A stretch of DNA of 5,124 bases from assembly GCA_001304425.1 (NCBI GenBank), contig LJTS01000238.1:1-5124 (forward strand), read 5' to 3'. Both the position numbers and the translations under genes were made by a program. Source of the DNA: Betaproteobacteria bacterium SG8_40. Its GTDB lineage: Bacteria > Pseudomonadota > Gammaproteobacteria > Burkholderiales > Eutrophovitaceae. Position 1 is the stretch's first letter. Each line of letters starts with the position of its first letter. Shown here in pieces: positions 1 to 5,124 of this stretch. The notes under the pieces were generated by a model, which was given only the letters and a program-made list of their open reading frames with translations, was not told the origin of the DNA and ran no database searches.

Positions 1-537
1 CTCGACGCCGCGGCCAGCTTGTACGAATGGGAGTTCAAACCGGCTCCGAATCTGGCGAGCAACCGGTTGTGGCTGGGTTTGTCACTGCTGATGCTGCTGG
101 GTGTGCTGGTTCAGGCCGGATATGTCTTTCGCACAGAGGTTCTGGTCAACTTGCCTCAGGCAAAACCCGTCTACCAACAGGTCTGCCGGTGGCTTTCCTG
201 TGAAATCGAACTGCCGCGCCTCGCCGAGCAACTCCACATTGATGCGTCTGATTTGCAACTCGTCGATCCGCGCAAGCCGAATCTGGTCAAGCTGACAGCG
301 TTGGTTCGCAATCGCGCACGGGTTCCGGTGGAATATCCGGCCTTCGAGTTGACCCTGACCAACGCCCGCGAACAGGTTGTGGCGCGGCGTGTGTTTGTCC
401 CGGAAGAGTACCTCGCCGACGGTGTGCGAAAAGAACAAGGATTACCCGGGCGCCAGGAGCTATCAGTCAACCTGTATCTCGACACCGGGCCGCTTCAAGC
501 GGCCGGTTACCGTATTTACCTTTTTTATCCGTCCTGA
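1..537 (+). CDS. DUF3426 domain protein, membrane-anchored (5' truncated)
   Basis: The reading frame is open from base 1, so the real start lies outside the window; the TTG at 19 is only an internal leucine codon. 178 residues are visible. One hydrophobic segment (about visible residues 23-43, LWLGLSLLMLLGVLVQAGYVF) is a likely transmembrane helix. The part after it fits the DUF3426 family: two cysteines six residues apart (VCRWLSC), then LPR, then the DLQLVDPRKPNLVKL stretch, RNRA, YPAFELTLT, and ARRVFVPEEYL. Full-length family members usually begin with an MJ0042-type zinc ribbon and a low-complexity linker, neither of which is in view. Orientation should be a cytoplasmic N-terminus and an external or periplasmic C-terminal domain. 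Function is unknown; in betaproteobacteria the family is often found beside prmA and accBC (recalled knowledge). The stop is only 20 nt before gcvT, so cotranscription is likely. Confidence 0.88.
   Translation, partial: LDAAASLYEWEFKPAPNLASNRLWLGLSLLMLLGVLVQAGYVFRTEVLVNLPQAKPVYQQVCRWLSCEIELPRLAEQLHIDASDLQLVDPRKPNLVKLTALVRNRARVPVEYPAFELTLTNAREQVVARRVFVPEEYLADGVRKEQGLPGRQELSVNLYLDTGPLQAAGYRIYLFYPS
488..504 (+). repeat. GC-rich inverted repeat at the end of the DUF3426 gene
   Basis: GGCCGCTT and AAGCGGCC are separated by a single C. As RNA this gives a 7-bp stem with a TCA loop. A six-T run follows at 521-526, 16 nt after the stem, too far for a standard intrinsic terminator. It lies inside coding sequence (GPLQAAG), so protein constraint may explain part of it. 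It could act as a weak attenuator or a processing site ahead of gcvT, but that is inference. Confidence 0.3.
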
Positions 538-557
538 CACTGCGGACCGTTAATCCG

Positions 558-1652
558 ATGCTAAGACGCACTCCGCTTTATGAAGCGCACCTCAAACTAA
601 AGGCAAAGCTTGTCGATTTCGGCGGCTGGGAAATGCCGCTCCACTACGGATCGCAGATTGAGGAGCATCACAGCGTGCGGCGTGATGCAGGCATGTTTGA
701 CGTTTCGCATATGCTCGCAATCGATATACAAGGTGACCAATCCAGACCGTATTTGCTCGGACTGCTGGCGAATAACGTCGAGCGCCTGGCCGAGCCCGGC
801 GAGGCGCTCTACTCCTGCATGCTGAACGAGCAGGGCGGCGTCATTGACGATCTGATCGTCTATCGCATGGCTTCCGGCACATATCGGCTGGTGGTCAATG
901 CCGGAACAGCCGAGAAAGACCTCGAATGGCTGGCCCTGCAGCGCGATCGCTCCGCGCCGGACGTTGACATTGTTGCGCGGCGTGACCTGTCAATGATTGC
1001 GGTGCAGGGACCGAACGCACGGACAAAATTATGGCGAGCGGAACCAGGCACCGAGAGCGCGTCGCATCAGATCCCGCCTTTTTGCGCGACGACCTGCGGT
1101 GACTGGCTCATTGCCCGCACCGGTTATACCGGCGAAGACGGGTTCGAGGTCACGTTACCGTCCGCTGACGCGACAGGCTTGTGGGATGCGTTGCTGGCCC
1201 AGGGTGTTGCGCCCGCCGGTCTTGGTGCGCGCGACACACTGCGTCTTGAGGCGGGAATGAATCTGTATGGACAGGATATGGACGAAACCGTTACGCCGAT
1301 GGAATCCGGCCTGGCGTGGACGGTTGATCTCGCATCGTCGCGCAATTTCATCGGCAAGCAGGCAGTCGCCGGATCAGTGCCGGGCCGCAAGCTGATGGGT
1401 CTGGTGTTGCGCGAGCGCGGTGTGCTGCGTGCGCATCAGAAGGTGCAAACACCGCTTGGCGATGGAGAAACGACGAGCGGAACCTTCTCGCCGACGCTGG
1501 GTCTTTCCATCGCACTTGCGAGACTGCCTGTCGGAGTCGATTACGGAGAAGACGTCCGCGTGGCGGTACGTGGCCGTGACTTGTCGGCGAGAACGGTAAA
1601 ATACCCGTTTGTTCGTCACGGAAAGAGCCTGATCGATGATCAATTGGACTGA
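558..1652 (+). CDS. gcvT: Glycine cleavage system T-protein (aminomethyltransferase)
   Basis: Takes the aminomethyl group carried by lipoyl-GcvH and, with tetrahydrofolate, makes 5,10-methylene-THF, releasing ammonia and dihydrolipoyl-GcvH; cytoplasmic. The 364 residues equal the length of E. coli GcvT, and the protein aligns along its whole length from memory. Landmarks are TPLYEAH (5-11), DFGGWEMPLHYGSQIEEHH (20-38), DAGMFDVSHM (43-52), GGVIDDLIVY (93-102) with the acidic pair Asp97/Asp98 where the family's folate-site aspartate lies, DLSMIAVQGPNA (143-154), TGYTGEDGFE (188-197), GLGARDTLRLEAGMNLYGQDMDE (221-243) and TSGTFSPTLG (306-315). The C-terminal barrel is complete. The ATG at 558 gives the family N-terminus but has no clear Shine-Dalgarno sequence, so translational coupling to the preceding gene, 20 nt upstream, is plausible. 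First gene of the visible gcv cluster. Confidence 0.97.
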   Translation: MLRRTPLYEAHLKLKAKLVDFGGWEMPLHYGSQIEEHHSVRRDAGMFDVSHMLAIDIQGDQSRPYLLGLLANNVERLAEPGEALYSCMLNEQGGVIDDLIVYRMASGTYRLVVNAGTAEKDLEWLALQRDRSAPDVDIVARRDLSMIAVQGPNARTKLWRAEPGTESASHQIPPFCATTCGDWLIARTGYTGEDGFEVTLPSADATGLWDALLAQGVAPAGLGARDTLRLEAGMNLYGQDMDETVTPMESGLAWTVDLASSRNFIGKQAVAGSVPGRKLMGLVLRERGVLRAHQKVQTPLGDGETTSGTFSPTLGLSIALARLPVGVDYGEDVRVAVRGRDLSARTVKYPFVRHGKSLIDDQLD

Positions 1653-1667
1653 ACAAGGGTGGACTGT

Positions 1668-1675
1668 AAAGGGGG
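1668..1675 (+). promoter_or_regulatory. Ribosome binding site of gcvH
   Basis: AAAGGGGG lies 7 nt before the ATG at 1683. It favours this ATG over the in-frame GTG at 1659, which would add eight residues (MDCKGGRF) that are foreign to the GcvH family. Confidence 0.7.
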
Positions 1676-1682
1676 TCGTTTC

Positions 1683-2072
1683 ATGAGCATTCCCGCCGAT
1701 CTTAAATACACCGACACCCACGAATGGGTCCGCAAGGAAGCCGACGGAAGTGTCAGTGTCGGGATTACGCATCATGCGCAGGACCTGCTCGGCGACCTGG
1801 TTTATGTCGAGAATCCGCAAGTCGGGCGAAAGTTCAAGAAAGGCGAAGAATGCGGGGTCGTCGAGTCGGTGAAAGCGGCATCTGATATCTATGCGCCGCT
1901 GAGTGGAGAAATTCTGGCCATCAATGAGGCACTTGCCGACGCACCCGAAAAGATCAACGAAAGTGCCTATGACGCCTGGATGTTCAGGCTTCGCCCGGAC
2001 GATGCCGGGGAACTGGAAACACTGCTTGATGCATCGGGTTATGGCGAACTTGTCGAAAGCGAGTCGGATTGA
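1683..2072 (+). CDS. gcvH: Glycine cleavage system H-protein (lipoyl carrier)
   Basis: Shuttles the aminomethyl intermediate on a swinging lipoyl arm between P-, T- and L-proteins; cytoplasmic. It has 129 residues, the same length as E. coli GcvH. The lipoyl domain is complete: YTDTHEWV (9-16) at the N-terminus, VGITHHAQDLLGDLVYVENPQVG (26-48), the lipoylation motif ESVKAASDIYAPLSG (61-75) with the acceptor lysine at residue 64, and NESAYDAWMFRL (92-103). The start was chosen at ATG 1683 because of its strong ribosome binding site and because MSIPADLKYTDTHEW is the usual family N-terminus. It begins 30 nt after gcvT and is probably in the same transcript. Lipoylation needs LipA/LipB- or LplA-type enzymes, which are not in this window. 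Confidence 0.97.
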   Translation: MSIPADLKYTDTHEWVRKEADGSVSVGITHHAQDLLGDLVYVENPQVGRKFKKGEECGVVESVKAASDIYAPLSGEILAINEALADAPEKINESAYDAWMFRLRPDDAGELETLLDASGYGELVESESD

Positions 2073-2084
2073 GTCGGGGCGCCG

Positions 2085-2132
2085 TTTGCCTGGATTGCGG
2101 AGCGGCGTCGGCTGCCGGGGCGCAAGGGCAAA
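2085..2132 (+). repeat. Nested stem-loop in the gcvH-gcvPA gap
   Basis: Within the 83-nt gap, TTTGCC (2085-2090) pairs with GGCAAA (2127-2132). Inside it TTGCG (2095-2099) pairs with CGCAA (2121-2125), and at the tip CGGC (2103-2106) can pair with GCCG (2114-2117). The internal loops are small (4 nt against 1 nt in the lower part). No T-run follows, so it is not a normal intrinsic terminator. It could be an mRNA stability or processing element separating gcvTH from gcvPA. Pairing was found by eye and no folding energy was computed. Confidence 0.4.
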
Positions 2133-2144
2133 TAACCGTTAGCT

Positions 2145-2149
2145 GAGGA
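2145..2149 (+). promoter_or_regulatory. Ribosome binding site of gcvPA
   Basis: GAGGA (in TGAGGAA) lies 6 nt before the TTG at 2156. It supports the unusual TTG start, since no ATG or GTG in a suitable place would keep the conserved PFIPHT N-terminus. Confidence 0.7.
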
Positions 2150-2155
2150 ACTGCA

Positions 2156-3514
2156 TTGCCTTTTATTCCCCACACCGCCGATGACGAGCGGGAAATGCTT
2201 GCCGAATGCGGTGTACACCGGATAGACGATCTGTTCGACGAGATTCCGGACAACCTGATTTCAAAGCCGCTTTCGGCTATTCCCGAGGGGTTGTCGGAAA
2301 TGGAAGTCTCCCGCTTGATGCACGACGCGGCACGGCGCGAAGGCGCATTCCTCAATTTCATCGGCGCGGGCGCGTACGAGCATCATATTCCGGCTGCAGT
2401 CTGGCAGATCGCTACGCGTGGCGAGTTCTACTCCGCTTACACGCCATATCAGGCGGAGGCAAGCCAAGGCACGTTGCAGGTTCTCTACGAATATCAGAGC
2501 ATGATGTGCGCTTTGACGGCGATGGACGTGACCAACGCGAGTCTTTATGACGGTGCGTCGGCGCTGGCGGAAGCGGTACTGATGGCGGTGCGGCTGCACA
2601 AGTCGGCGCGCCGCGTGCTGGTTCCTGCGGCCTTGCACCCGGCCTATCGGTCGGCGGTTCGTACCATCGTGTCGAATCAGGGTATCGAAATCTCCGAAGT
2701 GCCCTATTGTCCGGAAAGCGGCCGTACGCTCGCGCAAACCGTCAAGGGCAAGCTTGATGCGCAGGTTGCAGCCGTAGTCATTGCCCAGCCGAATTTCTTC
2801 GGCGTGCTCGAAGACGTCGATGGGCTCACCGAGCTGGCTCACGATGCCGGGATCGCGGTGATTGCTTGCGTCAACCCGGTTTCTCTCGCCTTGTTCAAGC
2901 CGCCCGGGAAATGGGGCGGTGACGGTGTCGATGTCGCCGTCGGCGATGGGCAGCCTCTCGGTATTCCGCTGGCCAGCGGCGGACCGTATTTCGGCTTTCT
3001 CGCATGCAAGCAGAATCTGGTTCGGCAAATGCCGGGCCGGGTGGTCGGGCGCACGGTCGATCTCGATGGCAAGCCCGGTTTCACTCTGACCTTGCAGGCT
3101 CGCGAGCAGCATATCCGCCGCAGCAAGGCAACTTCAAACATCTGCACCAACCAGGGTCTTGCGGTAACCGCTGCCGCCATTCATCTTTCACTGTTGGGCG
3201 CAGAGGGACTACGACGGGTTGCCGTGCAAAGCCACGTCAACATGAAGCGACTGCTTGGCTTGCTCGCCGGTATCAAAGGCGTGAATCAGAAGTTCGATGG
3301 CGGGGTTTTTCACGAGTCCGTCGTGTCGCTGGGCAAGCCGGTGAGCGAGGTATGCGATACGTTGCGGGAGGCGGGCATTGTTGCCGGATATCCCCTCGGA
3401 AAGGCCTATCCCGAACTCGACGATTCGATATTGGTTTGCACGACGGAGACGCGCAGCGAAGCAGATCTGCAACTTTACGCGGATATGATGACACGTTGCA
3501 TTGGCGACACTTGA
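2156..3514 (+). CDS. gcvPA: Glycine dehydrogenase (decarboxylating) subunit 1
   Basis: N-terminal half of the two-chain P-protein. With GcvPB it decarboxylates glycine and loads the aminomethyl group on lipoyl-GcvH. The 452 residues match the usual GcvPA length of about 450. Motifs seen are FIPHTADDEREML (3-15), IDDLFDEIP (23-31), FIGAGAYEHHIPAAV (68-82), FYSAYTPYQAEASQGTLQVLYEYQSMM (91-117), NASLYDGASALAEA (127-140), the QPNFFGVLED segment (211-220), GDGQPLGIPLASGGPYFG (263-280), QMPGRVVG (291-298), LTLQAREQHIRRSKATSNICTNQ (311-333) and a C-terminal YPLGKAYPELDDSILVC (412-428). This subunit has the aminotransferase-like fold but no PLP lysine; that residue is in GcvPB. Start is TTG at 2156. 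tpx, not gcvPB, follows 35 nt downstream. Confidence 0.96.
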   Translation: MPFIPHTADDEREMLAECGVHRIDDLFDEIPDNLISKPLSAIPEGLSEMEVSRLMHDAARREGAFLNFIGAGAYEHHIPAAVWQIATRGEFYSAYTPYQAEASQGTLQVLYEYQSMMCALTAMDVTNASLYDGASALAEAVLMAVRLHKSARRVLVPAALHPAYRSAVRTIVSNQGIEISEVPYCPESGRTLAQTVKGKLDAQVAAVVIAQPNFFGVLEDVDGLTELAHDAGIAVIACVNPVSLALFKPPGKWGGDGVDVAVGDGQPLGIPLASGGPYFGFLACKQNLVRQMPGRVVGRTVDLDGKPGFTLTLQAREQHIRRSKATSNICTNQGLAVTAAAIHLSLLGAEGLRRVAVQSHVNMKRLLGLLAGIKGVNQKFDGGVFHESVVSLGKPVSEVCDTLREAGIVAGYPLGKAYPELDDSILVCTTETRSEADLQLYADMMTRCIGDT

Positions 3515-3533
3515 CACCTAACACATGGAAAGT

Positions 3534-3539
3534 AAGGGA
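3534..3539 (+). promoter_or_regulatory. Ribosome binding site of tpx
   Basis: AAGGGA lies 10 nt before the ATG at 3550, a slightly long but usable spacing. It sets the tpx start: the frame is open far upstream into gcvPA (to 3004 and beyond), but that extension is only antisense-free overlap with the gcvPA frame and resembles no protein. Confidence 0.55.
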
Positions 3540-3549
3540 ACACGCAAAA

Positions 3550-4053
3550 ATGGCAACAGTTACGCTCAAAGGTAACAAGGTTAACGTTGGCGGGAATATT
3601 CCCGCCGTCGGAGATATTGCTCCGGGCTTCAGTCTGACCGGCAAGGATCTGGCGGATGTGGCGCTAGATTCGTTTGCCGGCAAGCGCAAGGTGCTGAATA
3701 TCGTGCCAAGCCTGGATACTCCGACTTGCCAGCAATCGACACGGGTATTCAATGAAAAGGCCTCGGCGATCAAGAACGCGGCAGTGTTGGTGATTGCTGC
3801 CGACTTGCCGTTTGCGATGTCACGGTTTTGCGGCGCTGAGGGCCTGGAAAATGTTGTCACCTTGTCCACGTTCCGCGGGCGCGACTTTCATCACAAGTAT
3901 GGTGTGGACATACTGGACGGCCCGCTAAAGGGGTTGACCGCGCGGGCGGTTGTTGTGCTCGACGAGAACAACAAGGTCTTGCACTCGGAACTGGTGCCGG
4001 AAATAGCAAGTGAACCCGATTATCAGGCTGCCCTGGATGCCGTCGCGCGATAA
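3550..4053 (+). CDS. tpx: Thiol peroxidase, atypical 2-Cys peroxiredoxin
   Basis: Reduces hydrogen peroxide and organic, especially lipid, hydroperoxides with electrons from thioredoxin. The 167 residues are one fewer than E. coli Tpx (168). The thioredoxin-like fold is complete. The peroxidatic site follows PxxxTxxC: Pro53, Thr57, Cys60 in VPSLDTPTCQQSTR. The resolving cysteine is Cys94 in ADLPFAMSRFCGAEGL (84-99), and the active-site arginine is Arg132 in GPLKGLTARAVVVLDE. The KRKVLNIVPS strand (45-54) and the EPDYQAALDA end are also typical. There is no signal peptide. The family is known as periplasmic or cytoplasmic in different reports, and this sequence looks cytoplasmic. It lies between the two P-protein genes, 35 nt after gcvPA and 107 nt before gcvPB, and has no known role in glycine cleavage. 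Confidence 0.97.
   Translation: MATVTLKGNKVNVGGNIPAVGDIAPGFSLTGKDLADVALDSFAGKRKVLNIVPSLDTPTCQQSTRVFNEKASAIKNAAVLVIAADLPFAMSRFCGAEGLENVVTLSTFRGRDFHHKYGVDILDGPLKGLTARAVVVLDENNKVLHSELVPEIASEPDYQAALDAVAR
3589..3606 (+). repeat. Perfect 18-bp palindrome inside tpx
   Basis: GGCGGGAATATTCCCGCC is its own reverse complement. It encodes GGNIPA at residues 14-19 of Tpx. As RNA it can fold into a 7-bp GC-rich stem with an AUAU loop about 40 nt into the coding sequence; as DNA it could be a symmetric protein-binding site. Protein constraint alone does not require these codons. Confidence 0.6.
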
Positions 4054-4160
4054 GCCGACTACCTCTCGCGCAGCCGGGCAGCGGTATCGGCGGGTTGCGG
4101 TTAGCACGATGACTTCAGTTAATCTGCGTCTCAGTGCGGCAAGAGCGGCTCTTATTTCGC
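4054..4160 (+). other. tpx-gcvPB intergenic region with small stem-loops
   Basis: 107 nt without a gene, the longest gap in the window. CGCAGCC (4069-4075) can pair with GGTTGCG (4093-4099), seven pairs with one G-U, across a 17-nt loop; no T-run follows, so it is at best a weak terminator for tpx. AAGAGCGGCTCTT (4141-4153) is a 6+1+6 inverted repeat (5-bp stem, CGG loop) that ends 7 nt before the gcvPB start. No convincing -35/-10 pair was found, though the gap is long enough for a separate gcvPB promoter. Confidence 0.3.
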
Positions 4161-5124
4161 ATGCTGATTTTTGAACGCTCGCGTCCGGGGCGCCGCGCCC
4201 AGGCCCAGAGTCCGGCCCTGGCCGAACAGGTCGACATCGCGCCCGGGTTGTTGCGAACCGATGATCTATTGTTGCCTGAAGTCTCGGAACTGGACGTTGT
4301 TCGCCATTACACCCGACTGTCGCAACTGAATTTCTCGATTGACACGCATTTCTATCCGCTGGGTTCGTGCACCATGAAGTACAACCCGCGTGCCTGTAAT
4401 GCGCTGGCAATGCTGCCGGGATTTGTCGGGCGCCATCCGCTGGCGCCGGCAGAGACCGGGCAGGCGTTCCTCGGTTTCATGTACGAACTCCAGAACATGC
4501 TGTGCGACGTCACCGGCATGGCAGCAGTTGGTCTTGCACCGATGGCGGGCGCCCAGGGGGAGTTCGCTGGTGTCGCAATGATACGTGCCTACCACGAGGC
4601 GCGCGACGATGCCGCGCGAACAGAAATCATCGTCCCCGACGCGGCCCACGGTACCAATCCCGCGACCGCGACGATGTGTGGCTACAAGGTTCGTGAAGTG
4701 CCAACGGACGATGATGGCAACGTCGACCTTGCGGCGCTGAAGCAAGCAGTGGGGCCGCAAACGGCGGGACTGATGCTCACCAATCCGTCGACCTTGGGTG
4801 TCTTCGAACGTACCATCGAACAGATACGTGATGTCGTGCACGGTGCCGGCGGCTTGCTCTACTACGATGGCGCCAATCTCAACGCGATTCTCGGACGGGT
4901 GCGCCCCGGCGATATGGGTTTCGACGTGATACACATGAACTTGCACAAGACCTTTTCCACTCCGCACGGTGGCGGCGGACCGGGCGCCGGCCCGGTTGGC
5001 GTAAACGAAAGGCTGAAACCCTTTCTTCCGGTGCCGGTCGTCGAGCGCGTGGATGACGCCTATGTGTTGCTGGACGAATCGGACCGAACGCAATCCATAG
5101 GTCGTCTCTCGGCGTTCATGGGTA
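4161..5124 (+). CDS. gcvPB: Glycine dehydrogenase (decarboxylating) subunit 2 (3' truncated)
   Basis: C-terminal half of the two-chain P-protein, carrying the PLP cofactor. 321 residues are visible with no in-frame stop; the family is usually about 480-500 long, so roughly a third is beyond the right edge. Motifs seen are the start MLIFERSRPGRRA (1-13), LPEVSELDVVRHYTRLSQ (38-55), FSIDTHFYPLGSCTMKYNPRA (58-78), MAGAQGEFAG (128-137), IIVPDAAHGTNPA (156-168), MLTNPSTLGVFE (205-216), GGLLYYDGANLNAILG (230-245) and the PLP-lysine motif MNLHKTFSTPHGGGGPGAGPVG (259-280), with the Schiff-base lysine at residue 263. The ATG start matches the family; an in-frame GTG at 4134 would add nine residues and is not favoured. 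There is no clear Shine-Dalgarno sequence. It is separated from its partner gcvPA by tpx. Confidence 0.97.
   Translation, partial: MLIFERSRPGRRAQAQSPALAEQVDIAPGLLRTDDLLLPEVSELDVVRHYTRLSQLNFSIDTHFYPLGSCTMKYNPRACNALAMLPGFVGRHPLAPAETGQAFLGFMYELQNMLCDVTGMAAVGLAPMAGAQGEFAGVAMIRAYHEARDDAARTEIIVPDAAHGTNPATATMCGYKVREVPTDDDGNVDLAALKQAVGPQTAGLMLTNPSTLGVFERTIEQIRDVVHGAGGLLYYDGANLNAILGRVRPGDMGFDVIHMNLHKTFSTPHGGGGPGAGPVGVNERLKPFLPVPVVERVDDAYVLLDESDRTQSIGRLSAFMG

Noticed and set aside
1630..1642. Inverted repeat TGATC-GAT-GATCA at the end of gcvT
   Set aside because: A short AT/GC-mixed 5-bp stem with no T-run, well within chance expectation.
2261..3112. Long open frame on the minus strand inside gcvPA
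   Set aside because: It is a shadow of high-GC coding sequence; its translation is rich in Arg and His and resembles no known family.
3004..3549. Long in-frame upstream extension of tpx across the gcvPA gene
   Set aside because: It overlaps well-conserved gcvPA coding sequence in another frame, has no protein-like composition, and the normal Tpx N-terminus begins at 3550 behind a ribosome binding site.
4095..4125. Possible promoter for gcvPB (TTGCGG and TAATCT)
   Set aside because: The spacing is 19 nt and both boxes are weak matches; not enough to call a promoter.
4979..4996. GC-rich inverted repeat (ACCGGGC and GCCCGGT) in gcvPB
   Set aside because: It encodes the conserved glycine- and proline-rich loop after the PLP lysine, so codon constraint explains it.
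4266..5093. Long open frame on the minus strand inside gcvPB
   Set aside because: It lies opposite strongly conserved gcvPB motifs, including the PLP-lysine region, and shows no recognisable domain.

Overview
The window reads as a chromosomal housekeeping stretch of a proteobacterium, most likely a betaproteobacterium. The visible reasons are the DUF3426-type C-terminus at the left edge, the Tpx-class peroxidase, the close resemblance of GcvT and GcvH to enterobacterial proteins, and the GcvPB start (MLIFERSRPGRRA), which I recall from betaproteobacterial homologues. All genes lie on the + strand, are closely packed and have even, moderately high GC, so nothing suggests a recently acquired island. 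Genus cannot be set from the sequence alone.

Layout: (1) 1-537, the 3' part of a gene for a membrane-anchored DUF3426 protein, cut by the left edge. (2) 558-1652, gcvT, aminomethyltransferase. (3) 1683-2072, gcvH, lipoyl carrier protein. (4) 2156-3514, gcvPA, subunit 1 of a two-chain glycine decarboxylase, starting at TTG. (5) 3550-4053, tpx, an atypical 2-Cys thiol peroxidase. (6) 4161 to the right edge, gcvPB, subunit 2 of glycine decarboxylase carrying the PLP lysine, cut by the edge. Gaps are 20, 30, 83, 35 and 107 nt. No stretch over 300 nt lacks a gene.

How they work together: GcvPA and GcvPB form the P-protein, which decarboxylates glycine with PLP and passes the aminomethyl group to the lipoyl arm on Lys64 of GcvH. 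GcvT then moves the one-carbon unit to tetrahydrofolate and releases ammonia. The fourth component, lipoamide dehydrogenase (L-protein), is not in view and is often encoded elsewhere. Tpx has no known step in this pathway.

The main point of interest is gene order. tpx sits between the two halves of the P-protein, and the gcv block lies between DUF3426 and tpx, two genes I recall as neighbours in many betaproteobacteria. Smaller signals are an 18-bp perfect palindrome near the start of tpx, a multi-part stem-loop between gcvH and gcvPA, a hairpin at the end of the DUF3426 gene, and no room for a glycine riboswitch directly before gcvT. I see no RNA gene, mobile element, CRISPR array or undescribed multi-gene system here.
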